Shown one piece after another: positions 44,086 to 54,812 of a stretch of 64,000 bases of DNA. Under the pieces are notes generated by a model, which was not told the DNA's origin, did no database searches, and saw only the letters and a program-made list of their open reading frames with translations. Position 1 is the stretch's first letter; every line of letters starts with the position of its first letter. The position numbers were made by a program, and so were the translations under genes. Source of the stretch: an uncultured Tenacibaculum sp. (GTDB taxonomy: Bacteria; Bacteroidota; Bacteroidia; Flavobacteriales; Flavobacteriaceae); contig CANMCD010000004.1 of NCBI GenBank assembly GCA_947496185.1, forward strand, positions 234,175 through 298,174, in the 5' to 3' direction.

Positions 44086-44463
44086 TTATTGTTTACGTTT
44101 TGCTTCGATACTTAACGTTGCATGAGGTACAAGTTTTAATCGTTCTCTTTGTATTAGCTTCCCTGTTACCCTACACACACCGTAAGTTTTATTTTCAATA
44201 CGAATCAAAGCATTTTTCAGGTCTCTAATAAATTTTTCTTGTCTTATTGCTAACTGCATATTGGCTTCTTTTGCCATGGTATCAGATCCTTCTTCAAACG
44301 ATTTAAATGTTGGCGAAGTATCATCGGTACCGTTATCAGCTCCATTTTTATAAGAATCCTGTAACTGTTTTAAATCTTGCTCAGCTTTGTTTATTTTCTC
44401 TAAAATAATTTCTTTAAAATTCTGAAGGTCACCATCAGAATACCTTACTTTAATGTCATCCAT
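44086..44463 (-). CDS. TraR/DksA-family protein with degenerate zinc finger
   Basis: 125 aa from the ATG at 44461-44463 (MDDIKVRYSD). An upstream ATG (44481) would add six residues and overlap ileS. Long coiled-coil N-terminal half, then the globular end YGVCRVTGKLIQRERLKLVP and PHATLSIEAK, typical of Bacteroidota DksA-like proteins. Only one Cys remains of the four zinc ligands. It may act on RNA polymerase's secondary channel or merely share the fold. It starts 4 bp after the ileS stop, so it is co-transcribed. Confidence 0.9.
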   Translation of the reverse strand: MDDIKVRYSDGDLQNFKEIILEKINKAEQDLKQLQDSYKNGADNGTDDTSPTFKSFEEGSDTMAKEANMQLAIRQEKFIRDLKNALIRIENKTYGVCRVTGKLIQRERLKLVPHATLSIEAKRKQ

Positions 44464-44467
44464 AATG

Positions 44468-47400
44468 CTATAATTTTTCAATTAACATTCTACTTTTAAT
44501 GGTATCGAACTCAATATCTATACCATTTTCTAAAGCTTCCACAAAAACCAATTCATTAGTTAATGTTTCCGCCTTGATGTAAGATTCGTTAGCCAATACC
44601 GATTCTTGCAGATCAGCAAAGCTTAAAAAGGTTAATTTTATTTTATCTGTTACCTCAAGACCTGAGTCTTTCCGAGCATTTTGAATTCTGTTTATAAGTT
44701 CTCTAGCTACGCCTTCTTTTCGTAGCTCATCTGTTATTGTTACATCTAAAGCAACCGTTAACCCTTCTGCATTTGCAACCAACCATCCTTCGATATCTTT
44801 TGATGAAATCTCAACATCATTGGAATCTAATTTAATACTTTTATTATTAATTTCCACAAATATCTCTCCTTCTTTTTCAATTTTTGCAATCTCTTCTTGA
44901 GAAAAAGATTTTATGCTATTGGAAATTAACTTCATGTCTTTACCAAATTTTGGGCCTAATGCTTTGAAGTTTGGTTTGATTTGCTTAACTAAAATTCCAG
45001 ATGCGTCGTCTAGTAGCTGTATTTCCTTCACATTTACCTCAGATTTTATCAAATCAGCTACTTCTAGTATCTCTTTTTTTTGAATTTCATCTAATACAGG
45101 AATCATTATTTTCTGTAAAGGTTGACGAACTTTTATCTTTTCTTTGGCTCTTAGTGATAAAACTAAAGAGGAAATTGTTTGTGCGTTTTTCATTTTTCGC
45201 TCCAAAGAATGATTGACAAAAGAGGCATTAAAGGTAGGGTACGTTGCCAAATGAACACTTTCGAAATGTTCTTTTTCCGTAGCATCGATTAGGTCTTTAT
45301 ACAGTCTGTCCATAAAAAATGGAGCTACAGGTGCACTTAATTTTGCTACTGTTAGCATACAGTCGTACAAAGTTTGGTAGGCTGAAATTTTATCTTGTGC
45401 ATACTCTCCTTTCCAAAATCTCCTTCTACATAGACGTACATACCAGTTACTTAAATGATCTTGTACAAAGTCTGAAATAGCCCTAGTTGCTTTGGTAGGC
45501 TCGTATTCGGCATAAAACTCATCTACTTTTTTAACAAGTGTGTTTAATTCTGATAGAATCCAACGATCTATTTCAGGTCTTTCCTCTAAAGGAATCACTG
45601 CTTCACTATAGGTAAAATTATCAATATTTGCATATAAAGAAAAGAAAGAGTAAGTATTGTACAATGTACCAAAAAACTTACGCTTCACCTCTTCAATTCC
45701 TGCAATATCAAACTTTAAATTATCCCAAGGGTTCGCATTTGATATCATATACCAGCGTGTAGCATCTGCCCCATAATCATTCAATGTTTTGAATGGGTCT
45801 ACTCCATTCCCTAATCGCTTAGACATTTTTTGACCGTTCTTATCAAGTACTAGACCATTTGATACTACATTCTTATAGGCTACAGAATCAAACACCATAG
45901 TACCAATGGCATGTAATGTATAAAACCACCCTCTGGTCTGATCAACTCCTTCAGCAATAAAGTTTGCTGGATAACTTTCATTATTCTCTATCAGTTCTTT
46001 ATTTTCAAAAGGATAATGCCATTGTGCATAAGGCATTGAACCTGAATCAAACCAAACATCTATTAAATCACTTTCTCTGTACATTGGGGTTCCATTGCTA
46101 GAAACCAATACTACTTTATCTACGACATTCTTATGCAAATCTACTTTATCGTAGTTTTCTTCTGACATGTTACCTACCTCAAAATCAGCAAAAATATCTT
46201 CTGACATGAACCCCGCAGCTACTGATTTTTTTATCGCTGCTTTTAATTCTTCTATCGAACCGATACACAACTGTTCTGTTCCGTCTTCTGTTCTCCAAAT
46301 AGGTAAAGGTATTCCCCAGAAACGAGAACGTGATAAATTCCAATCATTGGCATTTTTTAACCAATTTCCAAAACGTCCTTCCCCAGTAGATTTTGGCTTC
46401 CAATTAATCGTTTCATTAAGATCAAACATTTTATCTTTTATGTCTGTTACCTTAATAAACCATGAGTCTAGTGGATAATATAATATAGGTTTATCAGTAC
46501 GCCAACAATTTGGATAACTATGCACATACTTTTCAACCTTAAATGCTTTATTTTCTGTTTTAAGCTTGATTGCTATTTCTACATCTACTGATTTTTCAGG
46601 TGCTTCTCCTTCTGCATAGTATTCATTCTTTACATACTTCCCTGCCAATGCTCCTAACTCTGGTCTAAACTTTCCTTGTAAATCTACCAACGGTACAGGG
46701 TTTTCATTTTCATCTAATACTAGCATAGGAGGTATTTCTGGTGTCGCTTGTTTCGCTACCAAAGCATCATCTGCTCCAAAAGTTGGGGCTGTATGTACGA
46801 TACCTGTTCCATCTTCTGTTGTTACAAAATCTCCTGATATCACTCGAAATGCATTCTCAGGATTTTGATATGGAAGTGTATAATCTAATAATTGCTCGTA
46901 TCGAATGCCTACTAAATCCTTTCCTATAAATTCTTTTTCAATGATATAAGGAATTTTCTTTGCTCCTTTTTCGTATTGTTTAAAATCTTCTTCAGATGTT
47001 GCTTCAAAATATTTTCCTGAAAACTGTTTGCTTACTAGATTTTTAGCCAATACTACTTGAGAGTATTCGAATGTATATTGATTGTACGTTTTTACCAATA
47101 CGTATTCAATTTTTGGTCCTACCGTTAAAGCTGTATTACTTGGTAAAGTCCAAGGTGTGGTAGTCCATGCTAAGAAATACACATCATTTTCACACTGTAA
47201 AAAATCGGGCAATGTCTCTTTAACCGTCTTAAACTGTGCTACTATGGTGGTATCGGTTACGTCTTGGTAAGTTCCAGGTTGATTTAGTTCATGTGAACTC
47301 AACCCTGTTCCTGCTTTAGGAGAATAAGGTTGGATTGTATACCCTTTATACAATAAATTCTTATTATATATTTGTTTTAACAACCACCAAACTGACTCCA

Positions 47401-47872
47401 TATATTTAGACTTATAGGTTATATACGGATCTTCTGTATCTACCCAATACCCCATTTTTTGTGTCAAGTCATTCCAAATATCAGTATAACGCATCACAGC
47501 TTCTTTACAAGCTTTATTGTATTCTTCAATGGTTATTTTAGTCCCAATATCTTCTTTGGTAATTCCTAATTCTTTTTCAACACCCAATTCGATAGGCAAC
47601 CCATGAGTATCCCATCCTGCTTTTCTTTTTACTTGAAATCCTTTTTGAGTTTTATATCGACAAAAAATATCTTTAATAGCTCTCGCCATCACATGGTGAA
47701 TTCCAGGTAAACCATTGGCAGAAGGTGGCCCTTCAAAAAACACAAATGGCTCATTTCCTTCACGACTGGTAATACTTTTTTCAAAGATGTTATTTTCCTC
47801 CCAATAGTTAAGTACTTCTTTTGCTACCTTTGGTAAATCCAATCCTTTGTATTCAGTGAACCTTTTACTCAT
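44468..47872 (-). CDS. ileS: Isoleucyl-tRNA synthetase, eukaryote-like type
   Basis: Charges tRNA-Ile. 1134 aa, longer than the about 940-aa bacterial type 1 enzyme. ATP motif one appears as LPGIHHVMARAIKD (HxxM rather than HIGH) and motif two as KMSKRLGNG (KMSKR rather than KMSKS). KRKAGWDTHGLPIELGVEKE marks the Rossmann fold; an editing domain (about 190-400) and anticodon domain follow. These are the features of the IleRS2 group, which is naturally less sensitive to mupirocin. No T-box leader is seen. Confidence 0.95.
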   Translation of the reverse strand: MSKRFTEYKGLDLPKVAKEVLNYWEENNIFEKSITSREGNEPFVFFEGPPSANGLPGIHHVMARAIKDIFCRYKTQKGFQVKRKAGWDTHGLPIELGVEKELGITKEDIGTKITIEEYNKACKEAVMRYTDIWNDLTQKMGYWVDTEDPYITYKSKYMESVWWLLKQIYNKNLLYKGYTIQPYSPKAGTGLSSHELNQPGTYQDVTDTTIVAQFKTVKETLPDFLQCENDVYFLAWTTTPWTLPSNTALTVGPKIEYVLVKTYNQYTFEYSQVVLAKNLVSKQFSGKYFEATSEEDFKQYEKGAKKIPYIIEKEFIGKDLVGIRYEQLLDYTLPYQNPENAFRVISGDFVTTEDGTGIVHTAPTFGADDALVAKQATPEIPPMLVLDENENPVPLVDLQGKFRPELGALAGKYVKNEYYAEGEAPEKSVDVEIAIKLKTENKAFKVEKYVHSYPNCWRTDKPILYYPLDSWFIKVTDIKDKMFDLNETINWKPKSTGEGRFGNWLKNANDWNLSRSRFWGIPLPIWRTEDGTEQLCIGSIEELKAAIKKSVAAGFMSEDIFADFEVGNMSEENYDKVDLHKNVVDKVVLVSSNGTPMYRESDLIDVWFDSGSMPYAQWHYPFENKELIENNESYPANFIAEGVDQTRGWFYTLHAIGTMVFDSVAYKNVVSNGLVLDKNGQKMSKRLGNGVDPFKTLNDYGADATRWYMISNANPWDNLKFDIAGIEEVKRKFFGTLYNTYSFFSLYANIDNFTYSEAVIPLEERPEIDRWILSELNTLVKKVDEFYAEYEPTKATRAISDFVQDHLSNWYVRLCRRRFWKGEYAQDKISAYQTLYDCMLTVAKLSAPVAPFFMDRLYKDLIDATEKEHFESVHLATYPTFNASFVNHSLERKMKNAQTISSLVLSLRAKEKIKVRQPLQKIMIPVLDEIQKKEILEVADLIKSEVNVKEIQLLDDASGILVKQIKPNFKALGPKFGKDMKLISNSIKSFSQEEIAKIEKEGEIFVEINNKSIKLDSNDVEISSKDIEGWLVANAEGLTVALDVTITDELRKEGVARELINRIQNARKDSGLEVTDKIKLTFLSFADLQESVLANESYIKAETLTNELVFVEALENGIDIEFDTIKSRMLIEKL

Positions 47873-47942
47873 TTTTTGTCATTATAAATTTATCGAATGT
47901 GCGAAATTACATATTTTCTAGTAATTCTTGTTGCTGACAAAT

Positions 47943-47970
47943 GAAAAAACACCCCTTTTCAGCGGTGTTT
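47943..47970 (-). terminator. Terminator of adhesin module 1
   Basis: AAACACC/GGTGTTT (47947-47953 and 47964-47970) followed by T residues on the minus strand, about 40 bp past the OmpA-type gene. Confidence 0.75.
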
Positions 47971-48006
47971 CTTTGTGTTTTTTATAATTTATATTTTTTG
48001 AACTTC

Positions 48007-49932
48007 CTAATCGGTAATACTTGTTCCTTTTTTTATAATAATAAAGTAAGATCTTCTGTTCTGTTGGTGTTCTTCTTTACTGCATTTTCTTTTGTTACAA
48101 TCATTTATTGGTCGTGACTCTCCATAACCTTTGGCACTTTGTATCCTTTGTAATTCGATCCCTCTAAATACAATATAATCTCTCGTTGCAATGGCTCTTT
48201 TATTAGACAGCCTTTTATTAAACATGTATGTCCCGCGGCTGTCTGTATGAGACTCAATTTTTATAATCATTTCAGGGTAATTTTTCATAACACTAACAAC
48301 TTTTTCTAACTCATAAGCGGCATCTTCTCGTATCTGAAAAGAACCATAATCGAAATAAATAGGATCAATCGCTATTTTACCATCTATTATTAAAGGATCA
48401 ATTACAAAATCGTTTTTTAACGTTCGATCATCGTCTTCGGATATGTACACATCATTTTTGGAAGATTTATAATCTTCTTTTGCTGCAACTACTACATATT
48501 TTTTTTCGCATTCGACCTCATCAAAACTATAGGTTCCGTCTTCTTTGGTTACTTGCTTAAATAATTGATTGCCTTTTTCATCAAGTATTCTTATTGTTAC
48601 TTTACCTACAGGACCTTTTGTCTTTGCATCTGTAACAAGTCCACTAATAACACCTTTGCAATTGTATAGTTGATAACTATAAATATCATCGTCTCCTTTC
48701 CCTCCTTTTCGATTGGATGAAAAATACCCTGCTGTTTCTTCTTGATTCATTACAAATCCAAAATCGTCTAATGCCCCATTTATAGGTTCTCCTAAATTTT
48801 GTGGTTTGGTAAACTTTCCTTCTTTCAAATTTGTTTGAAATATATCCAACGCACCCAAACCTATATGCCCGTCCGAAGAAAAGAACAACTTTCCATTTGA
48901 AGCTACGAAAGGAAACATTTCTCTTCCTTCTGTGTTAATCGTATCTCCTAAATTCTCTGGCTCGCCATAACTCCCATCCTCCATAATAGCAACCTTATAT
49001 AGGTCTGTACTTCCATACCCTCCTGGTTTATCTGAAGTAAAAAACAAAGTTTTTTCATCTTCACTCAACGTTGGGTGTCCGATAGAATAATCTTTATTGT
49101 TAAAAGGCAATTCTTCAATTTTACTCCATCCCTTTGTCGTCAATTTCGCTTTAAATATCTTTAAATGTGCAATCCCTTTTTTGTTTCTTCTCGATCTCCC
49201 CCTCCGTTCGTTTGCTCGTGTAAAATACATCGTTTGCCCATCTTTTGTTATAACAAGGTTTGAATCGTGATATTTGCTATTTAAAGAGGTCATAGGATCA
49301 GGCTTCTCTACATCCAACACTACCTTTTCTCCTATTGGCACTTGTTCTGACTTATAAATATTTAAATAAGGTTGATTGTTCCATTTATAAAGTTCTTCTT
49401 TTTTTGAGCTGGGGCGAGTCGACCAAAAATAAAACGTATCGTCATGAACAAAGCCACTAAAATCTGAGTATTTTGTATTAATCGATAAGTTATGAATATG
49501 CACATAAGTTTTGGGCATATTTGTATAATTCGAAAAATAATCCTTATTTGAAGCCAAATCAATAGCCCTACTATCACTACCATCAATATCCTTTAATTTG
49601 AGCATCCAAGTATCAGACTCTTTTATTTTTCCATTACTTTTCAATACTTGTGCATATCGAAACAAATGATCTGGTAAAATCACATCTTCATATCGATCTA
49701 GTAATTCTTCATATATTTTTTCTGCTATTTTAAAAGACACTGTATGATAATAAGAGTCCCCCAACTTACTTATGACTTCATACGACTTGTTTCCTCTATC
49801 ATACAGTATCTGATAAAGTTCTGCTGATTTTTTAAATGCATATTCTTCAAAATACCTATCAGCTGCATACCTTCGTTGCCCTTGTAGCAATAGACTAAAT
49901 AGCAACAAAAAAGTTAGTAATGTTTGTTTCAT
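48007..49932 (-). CDS. PD40/OmpA-family protein of T9SS adhesin module 1
   Basis: 641-aa periplasmic/outer-membrane-associated protein. Sec signal (1-18, LLLQGQ), TPR-like helices (about 20-110), PD40/WD40-like beta-propeller (about 160-420; YSIGHPTLSEDEKTLFFTSD), a carboxypeptidase-regulatory-like beta domain (about 428-505), and a C-terminal OmpA domain (about 525-635). The OmpA domain has IKIESHTDSRGTYMFNKRLS, carrying the Asp that binds peptidoglycan. PorE-like architecture. Third gene of the module after the adhesin and PorP/SprF; it probably links the OM complex to the cell wall. Confidence 0.92.
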   Translation of the reverse strand: MKQTLLTFLLLFSLLLQGQRRYAADRYFEEYAFKKSAELYQILYDRGNKSYEVISKLGDSYYHTVSFKIAEKIYEELLDRYEDVILPDHLFRYAQVLKSNGKIKESDTWMLKLKDIDGSDSRAIDLASNKDYFSNYTNMPKTYVHIHNLSINTKYSDFSGFVHDDTFYFWSTRPSSKKEELYKWNNQPYLNIYKSEQVPIGEKVVLDVEKPDPMTSLNSKYHDSNLVITKDGQTMYFTRANERRGRSRRNKKGIAHLKIFKAKLTTKGWSKIEELPFNNKDYSIGHPTLSEDEKTLFFTSDKPGGYGSTDLYKVAIMEDGSYGEPENLGDTINTEGREMFPFVASNGKLFFSSDGHIGLGALDIFQTNLKEGKFTKPQNLGEPINGALDDFGFVMNQEETAGYFSSNRKGGKGDDDIYSYQLYNCKGVISGLVTDAKTKGPVGKVTIRILDEKGNQLFKQVTKEDGTYSFDEVECEKKYVVVAAKEDYKSSKNDVYISEDDDRTLKNDFVIDPLIIDGKIAIDPIYFDYGSFQIREDAAYELEKVVSVMKNYPEMIIKIESHTDSRGTYMFNKRLSNKRAIATRDYIVFRGIELQRIQSAKGYGESRPINDCNKRKCSKEEHQQNRRSYFIIIKKGTSITD

Positions 49933-49951
49933 GTTTTATAGTTTTCATCAA

Positions 49952-50875
49952 TTAAAAGAATCTGGGGGATTTCATAGGTGACCCGCCTGACAATTCGTAA
50001 CGTAACATAATCTCATGTGTTCCTGAATTGTAATTACTATAATTCGAAGTGGTTAAATCGTAAGCGTACCCTATTTGAAAATCATTATTTAATTGAAACC
50101 CAATCAAGGCACTTATCGAATCGTCCCATCTCCATGCGAGTCCTGTTCTAAACTTTTCATTAAATAAAAAGTTTACTGAAATATCTAAAGATAATGGTGC
50201 TCCACTTACCACCTTGGTAAGTATTGCGGGCTTAAATTTAATATTTTCCTCTAAATCAAACACATAACCTGCTATAAAAAAATAATGCATACGTTCGGTA
50301 GCTACACTACCTCCTGCTATGACATCACCATAATGATCTGTTCTTAACATGTTAGGAACCGCCAATCCTAAATACCAATTATAACTATGATAATAAATTC
50401 CTGCGCCAACAGTAGGCAGAAACTTATTAATGGGATCTGCCAATTGATTGTCATTTTTGTCTATATATATACCTTTTTTCCAATCAACATTAAATAACCT
50501 ACCTCCTAATTTCATTCCAAAAGCTAAGTCTGTATCTTCACTAGTACGAACTGTATACGAAACATTTAAATCCAAATACGTTTCTCTAGCTGGTCCAATG
50601 ATATCATTAACAATATTTACTCCAAACCCAACACCACTATACTTCAAAGGTGTATCATAACTCAATGTTTGTGTTTCTGGAGCCCCCTCAACTCCTACCC
50701 ATTGAATTCGCCCTAAGGCATTGAACACTCCATGCCCCTTAGATCCTACATAAGCTGGATTAACACTCATTGTATTGTACATATATTGGGTATATTGTGG
50801 GTCTTGTTGCCCCATCATCGCATTCGACAACAATGCTATCATTAATAAGACTGTTATTTGATATATTTTCATCAC
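49952..50875 (-). CDS. PorP/SprF family T9SS membrane protein, module 1
   Basis: 307-aa outer-membrane beta-barrel. N-terminal signal, then the family signature DPQYTQYMYNTMSVNPAYVGS (about 25-45). Other landmarks: RIQWVGVEGAPETQTLSYDTP, a repeated pattern of aromatic strands and MHYFFIAGYVFDL. PorP/SprF proteins are paired with type B sorting-domain adhesins and are needed for their surface display (established for SprF/SprB in Flavobacterium). It sits 18 bp after the adhesin gene and 19 bp before the OmpA-type gene. Confidence 0.93.
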   Translation of the reverse strand: MMKIYQITVLLMIALLSNAMMGQQDPQYTQYMYNTMSVNPAYVGSKGHGVFNALGRIQWVGVEGAPETQTLSYDTPLKYSGVGFGVNIVNDIIGPARETYLDLNVSYTVRTSEDTDLAFGMKLGGRLFNVDWKKGIYIDKNDNQLADPINKFLPTVGAGIYYHSYNWYLGLAVPNMLRTDHYGDVIAGGSVATERMHYFFIAGYVFDLEENIKFKPAILTKVVSGAPLSLDISVNFLFNEKFRTGLAWRWDDSISALIGFQLNNDFQIGYAYDLTTSNYSNYNSGTHEIMLRYELSGGSPMKSPRFF

Positions 50876-50893
50876 TGTTATGTTTTCTTTTTA

Positions 50894-52978
50894 TTACCTA
50901 TGAATATATACCCAACCTACTTTTGGTTCACTTCCATCCCCAGCATCTAAGGAATAAAAATAAGTTCCTGAAGGTAGTTTATTATCTCCACCAATGGTTA
51001 GACGTCCTGTTGAAGTACCTGTCCAACTGTTGTCATACCTAATCTTACTGTAAACCATTACTCCCCAACGATTGTATATTTCAAGTCTATTATTCTTGTA
51101 TTTATCCTCTTCGATACATGTAATTATAAACGTATCATTCTCTCCATCTCCATTCGGAGTAAATTCATTGTATACAGTTAAACAGGCAACTATATCTATA
51201 TCTCTAAAATCAGGCACACTATCTTGGTCACTATCAGGTAAATTTGTTCCATCTACCAAACTATTGGTATCAATTTGCCCATTTTGATCGATATCATCTC
51301 CTCCCCCTTCAACAACATCACTCAATCCATCATTATCAGTATCTAAATCTTGATAATCAGGAACACCATCTAAATCAGTATCGGGCACGGTTACAGTGAT
51401 ACCTGCATTATCAGGATCAACCACATCAAACATTCCATCTCCATCGGTATCCATTTGCTCGTCCAATACACCATTATTGTCGGCATCTAAAGAACCTGCT
51501 CTGTCAACATTACCTTCCACCACATCTGAAATACCATCATTATCCGCATCTACATCTTGATAATCTGGAGTATTATCTCCATCAGTATCTGGAACCGTGA
51601 CTGCTACCCCTTGACTATATATATCTACAGCATCGAGCATTCCGTCTCCATCGTCATCTATCAACGTATCTAAAACACCATCACTTTCGCTATCTAAAGA
51701 ACGATCCGTACCACCCTCTATCAAATCAGAAATCCCATCATTATCACTATCCAAATCTTGATAATCTACAACCCCATCAGTATCGGTATCAGGAATCGTT
51801 GCGAGACTTCCTCCACTATCTGGATCAACAACATCGACTATTCCATCTCCATCTGTGTCCGTTTGATTATCTATAACCCCATTATTATTTTCATCCAAAG
51901 CACGATCCGTACCACCCTCTATCAAATCAGGTATACCATCATTATCACTATCTAAATCTTGCGAGTTTATAACAGAATCATTGTCGGTATCTATAGGCAA
52001 AACACTTCCTCCTGCCGTAATATCATTATAGTTAGTATCTACAACGCTTACTATTCCATCATTATCATCGTCTAAATCAAAAACATTTTCGCTTCCTTCT
52101 AAATCGGATAAAACAATGGCTTCTGGAACGGGTGAATTAATACTCACATTACCTAATTTCAATATATAATCCTCTCTAGATTCGTAAAGGTTATCATCTA
52201 CGGTAGTCACAGGAATCGTCACCGTAATACTTCCTTTGGGAATGGTATAATTAATATTTTTTTGCGCTATATAATCTTCTCCTTCTACTGCTTTACCATC
52301 CTCTGTAGTCACTTCAAAAGTTACATCATATTGTGTAGTAGCACTTAATGTTACCGTAAAGTTCGCTATCTCCCCTTCTTCAACTATGGTATCATCTATA
52401 CTAATGGTTGGTGCAATATCACCATTATCGGTAATAATTCCTACACCTACCAAATCTGTTGTTGTAATCTCTTGAATAACGGGTGAATGTATTTGTGCAT
52501 TACTTATCGTTACAATATAATTTTCATCATCTGGCTCGTATACATTATCGTCTAAAATAGCTATAGGAATCACTACAGAAGTATTCCCTGCTGGAATAAA
52601 AAACTCCTCTCCGCTCATTATAGAATAATCACTTCCTCCAACTGCTGTCCCGTCACTAGTATCCACTTGAAAAGTAACTCCATATTGAGAAGCGTTACTT
52701 AGAGTTACTGTAAAAAGAGCTACACTTCCTTCATTAGCAACAATGTCATCAATACTTATAGTAGGTAAACTATCATTATTATCAACAATAGTTCCTATTC
52801 CACTCAAATCTGTTGTAGTTATAGTTTCAGGTATTGTTGAACCAATCGTTACATTACTCATTGTAAGCGTATAGGTCTCATTAATTGGTTCATGCTCCAA
52901 GTCATCTATAGTTATTACAGAAATTTTGATAGTGGTACTACCCGCAGGAATCGTATATACGACTCCGTTTTGAGACAC
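50894..52978 (-). CDS. Adhesin 1, C-terminal fragment (Calx-beta, TSP3, CHU_C sorting domain)
   Basis: 694 aa with an artificial GTG start in mid Calx-beta. It holds the ends of about three Calx-beta repeats, then Asp-rich TSP3 calcium-binding repeats (for example DTDGDGIVDVVDPDSGG, from about residue 300 to 580). The C-terminal gliding-motility/CHU_C domain starts at CLTVYNEFTPNGDGENDTF and ends GTYFYSLDAGDGSEPKVGW. The sorting domain is intact, so the C-terminus could still be made if translation restarted or the lesions were bypassed. Confidence 0.85.
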   Translation of the reverse strand: MSQNGVVYTIPAGSTTIKISVITIDDLEHEPINETYTLTMSNVTIGSTIPETITTTDLSGIGTIVDNNDSLPTISIDDIVANEGSVALFTVTLSNASQYGVTFQVDTSDGTAVGGSDYSIMSGEEFFIPAGNTSVVIPIAILDDNVYEPDDENYIVTISNAQIHSPVIQEITTTDLVGVGIITDNGDIAPTISIDDTIVEEGEIANFTVTLSATTQYDVTFEVTTEDGKAVEGEDYIAQKNINYTIPKGSITVTIPVTTVDDNLYESREDYILKLGNVSINSPVPEAIVLSDLEGSENVFDLDDDNDGIVSVVDTNYNDITAGGSVLPIDTDNDSVINSQDLDSDNDGIPDLIEGGTDRALDENNNGVIDNQTDTDGDGIVDVVDPDSGGSLATIPDTDTDGVVDYQDLDSDNDGISDLIEGGTDRSLDSESDGVLDTLIDDDGDGMLDAVDIYSQGVAVTVPDTDGDNTPDYQDVDADNDGISDVVEGNVDRAGSLDADNNGVLDEQMDTDGDGMFDVVDPDNAGITVTVPDTDLDGVPDYQDLDTDNDGLSDVVEGGGDDIDQNGQIDTNSLVDGTNLPDSDQDSVPDFRDIDIVACLTVYNEFTPNGDGENDTFIITCIEEDKYKNNRLEIYNRWGVMVYSKIRYDNSWTGTSTGRLTIGGDNKLPSGTYFYSLDAGDGSEPKVGWVYIHR

Positions 52979-54812
52979 ATAATCATCACATCTGAAGTAA
53001 TAACTTCGAAAGTTATGTCATGCTGAGAAGCATTAGTCAAGCTAACGGTAAAATCCGCAATTTCTCCTTCTTCAACAGTGACATCATCAATACTTATACT
53101 AGGAACCTGATCTCCACTATCGGTAATGGTTCCTATTCCTTCTAAATCTGTAGCCGTAATTAATTCTTGAATTACCGAATTAATCCTAACATTACTCAAT
53201 ACAACAGCATACGTTTCATCTTCTGGTTCGTAAATATTATCATCAAGTGTACCTACAGAAATATTCACAACAGTACTTCCAGCAGGAATCGTATAGTTAG
53301 TATTTACCTGCCTTATATAATCAACTCCTTCTATTGCCGTGATATTGGTAGTACTAACTTCAAATGTCACATCTGATTGTGAAGCATTACTTAAACTAAC
53401 CGTAAAATTGGCCGTTGCTCCTTCTGGCACTATTACATCGTTAATACTAATCGTAGGTGCGGAGTCGGTACCGTTATCGGTAATGCCTCCTATACCTTCT
53501 AAATCTGTAGCTGTAATCTCTTCTGGAACGGGAGAATTGATCGTAACTTCTGATAGCGTTACTGTATAAGTTTCTTCTACAGGTTCGTAAACATTATCAT
53601 CGAGCGTCAAGACTGGAATTGATACCGTAGTACTTCCCGCAGGAATCGTATAACTCAACCCTGACTGATCCGCATAATTACTACCTGAAACTGCTGTAAC
53701 ATCACTTGTAATTACATTAAAACTAACATCATACTGAGACGGATTACTTAACGTTGCAGTAAAGGTAGCCGTTGTCCCTTCTAAAACCGTAATATCGTCA
53801 ATACTAATCGTCGGTGCTAAATCCGTACCGTTATCGGTAATGCTTCCTATACCTTCTAAATCTGTAACTGTAATCTCTTCTGGAACGGGAGAATTGATCG
53901 TAACTTCTGATAGCGTTACTGTATAAGTTTCTTCCACAGGTTCGTAAACATTATCATCGAGCGTCAAGACTGGAATTGATACCGTAGTACTTCCCGCAGG
54001 AATTGCATAACTCAACCCTGACTGACCCGTATAATCACTGCCTGAGACCGCAGTAACATCGCCCGTAGTAACGTTAAAACTAACATCATACTGAGACGGA
54101 TTACTTAACGTTGCAGTAAAAGTAGCCGTTGTCCCTTCTAAAACCGTAATATCGTCAATGCTAATCGTAGGTGCGGTGTCCGTACCGTTATCGGTAATAC
54201 CTCCTATACCTTCTAAATCTGTAGCTGTAATCTCTTCTGGAACGGGAGAATTGATCGTAACTTCTGATAGCGTTACTGTATAAGTTTCTTCCACAGGTTC
54301 GTAAACATTATCATCGAGCGTCAAGACTGGAATTGATACCGTAGTACTTCCCGCAGGAATTGCATAACTCAACCCTGACTGACCCGTATAATCACTGCCT
54401 GAGACCGCAGTAACATCACCCGTAGTAACGTTAAAACTAACATCATACTGAGACGGATTACTTAACGTTGCAGTAAAAGTAGCCGTTGTCCCTTCTAAAA
54501 CCGTAACATCGTCAATGCTAATCGTCGGTGTGGTGTCCGTACCGTTATCGGTAATACCTCCTATACCTTCTAAATCTGTAACTGTAATCTCTTCTGGAAC
54601 GGGAGAATTGATCGTAACTTCTGATAGCGTTACTGTATAAGTTTCTTCCACAGGTTCGTAAACATTATCATCGAGCGTCAAGACTGGAATTGATACCGTA
54701 GTACTTCCCGCAGGAATTGCATAACTCACCCCTGACTGCCCCGTATAATCACTGCCTGAGACCGCAGTAACATCACTTGTAGTTACATTAAAACTAACAT
54801 CATACTGAGACG
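52915..54812 (-). CDS. Adhesin 1, Calx-beta repeat fragment
   Basis: Five to six Calx-beta domains of about 119 aa (APTISIDDVTVLEGTTATFT to EITVTDLEGIG). The real frame begins near 54812 at NPSQYDVSFNV; the open frame extends to 54882 but the extra residues there are out of frame. The last residues before 52915 are also out of frame, because of the deletion near 52980. These repeats bind calcium in other systems. Confidence 0.8.
53450..54810. repeat. 357-bp Calx-beta tandem repeats, adhesin 1
   Basis: Near-identical units recur at 357-bp spacing: the sequence around GGGAGAATTGATCG is at about 53527, 53884, 54241 and 54598. Each encodes 119 aa, one Calx-beta domain. High identity implies recent homogenisation. 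Confidence 0.9.
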
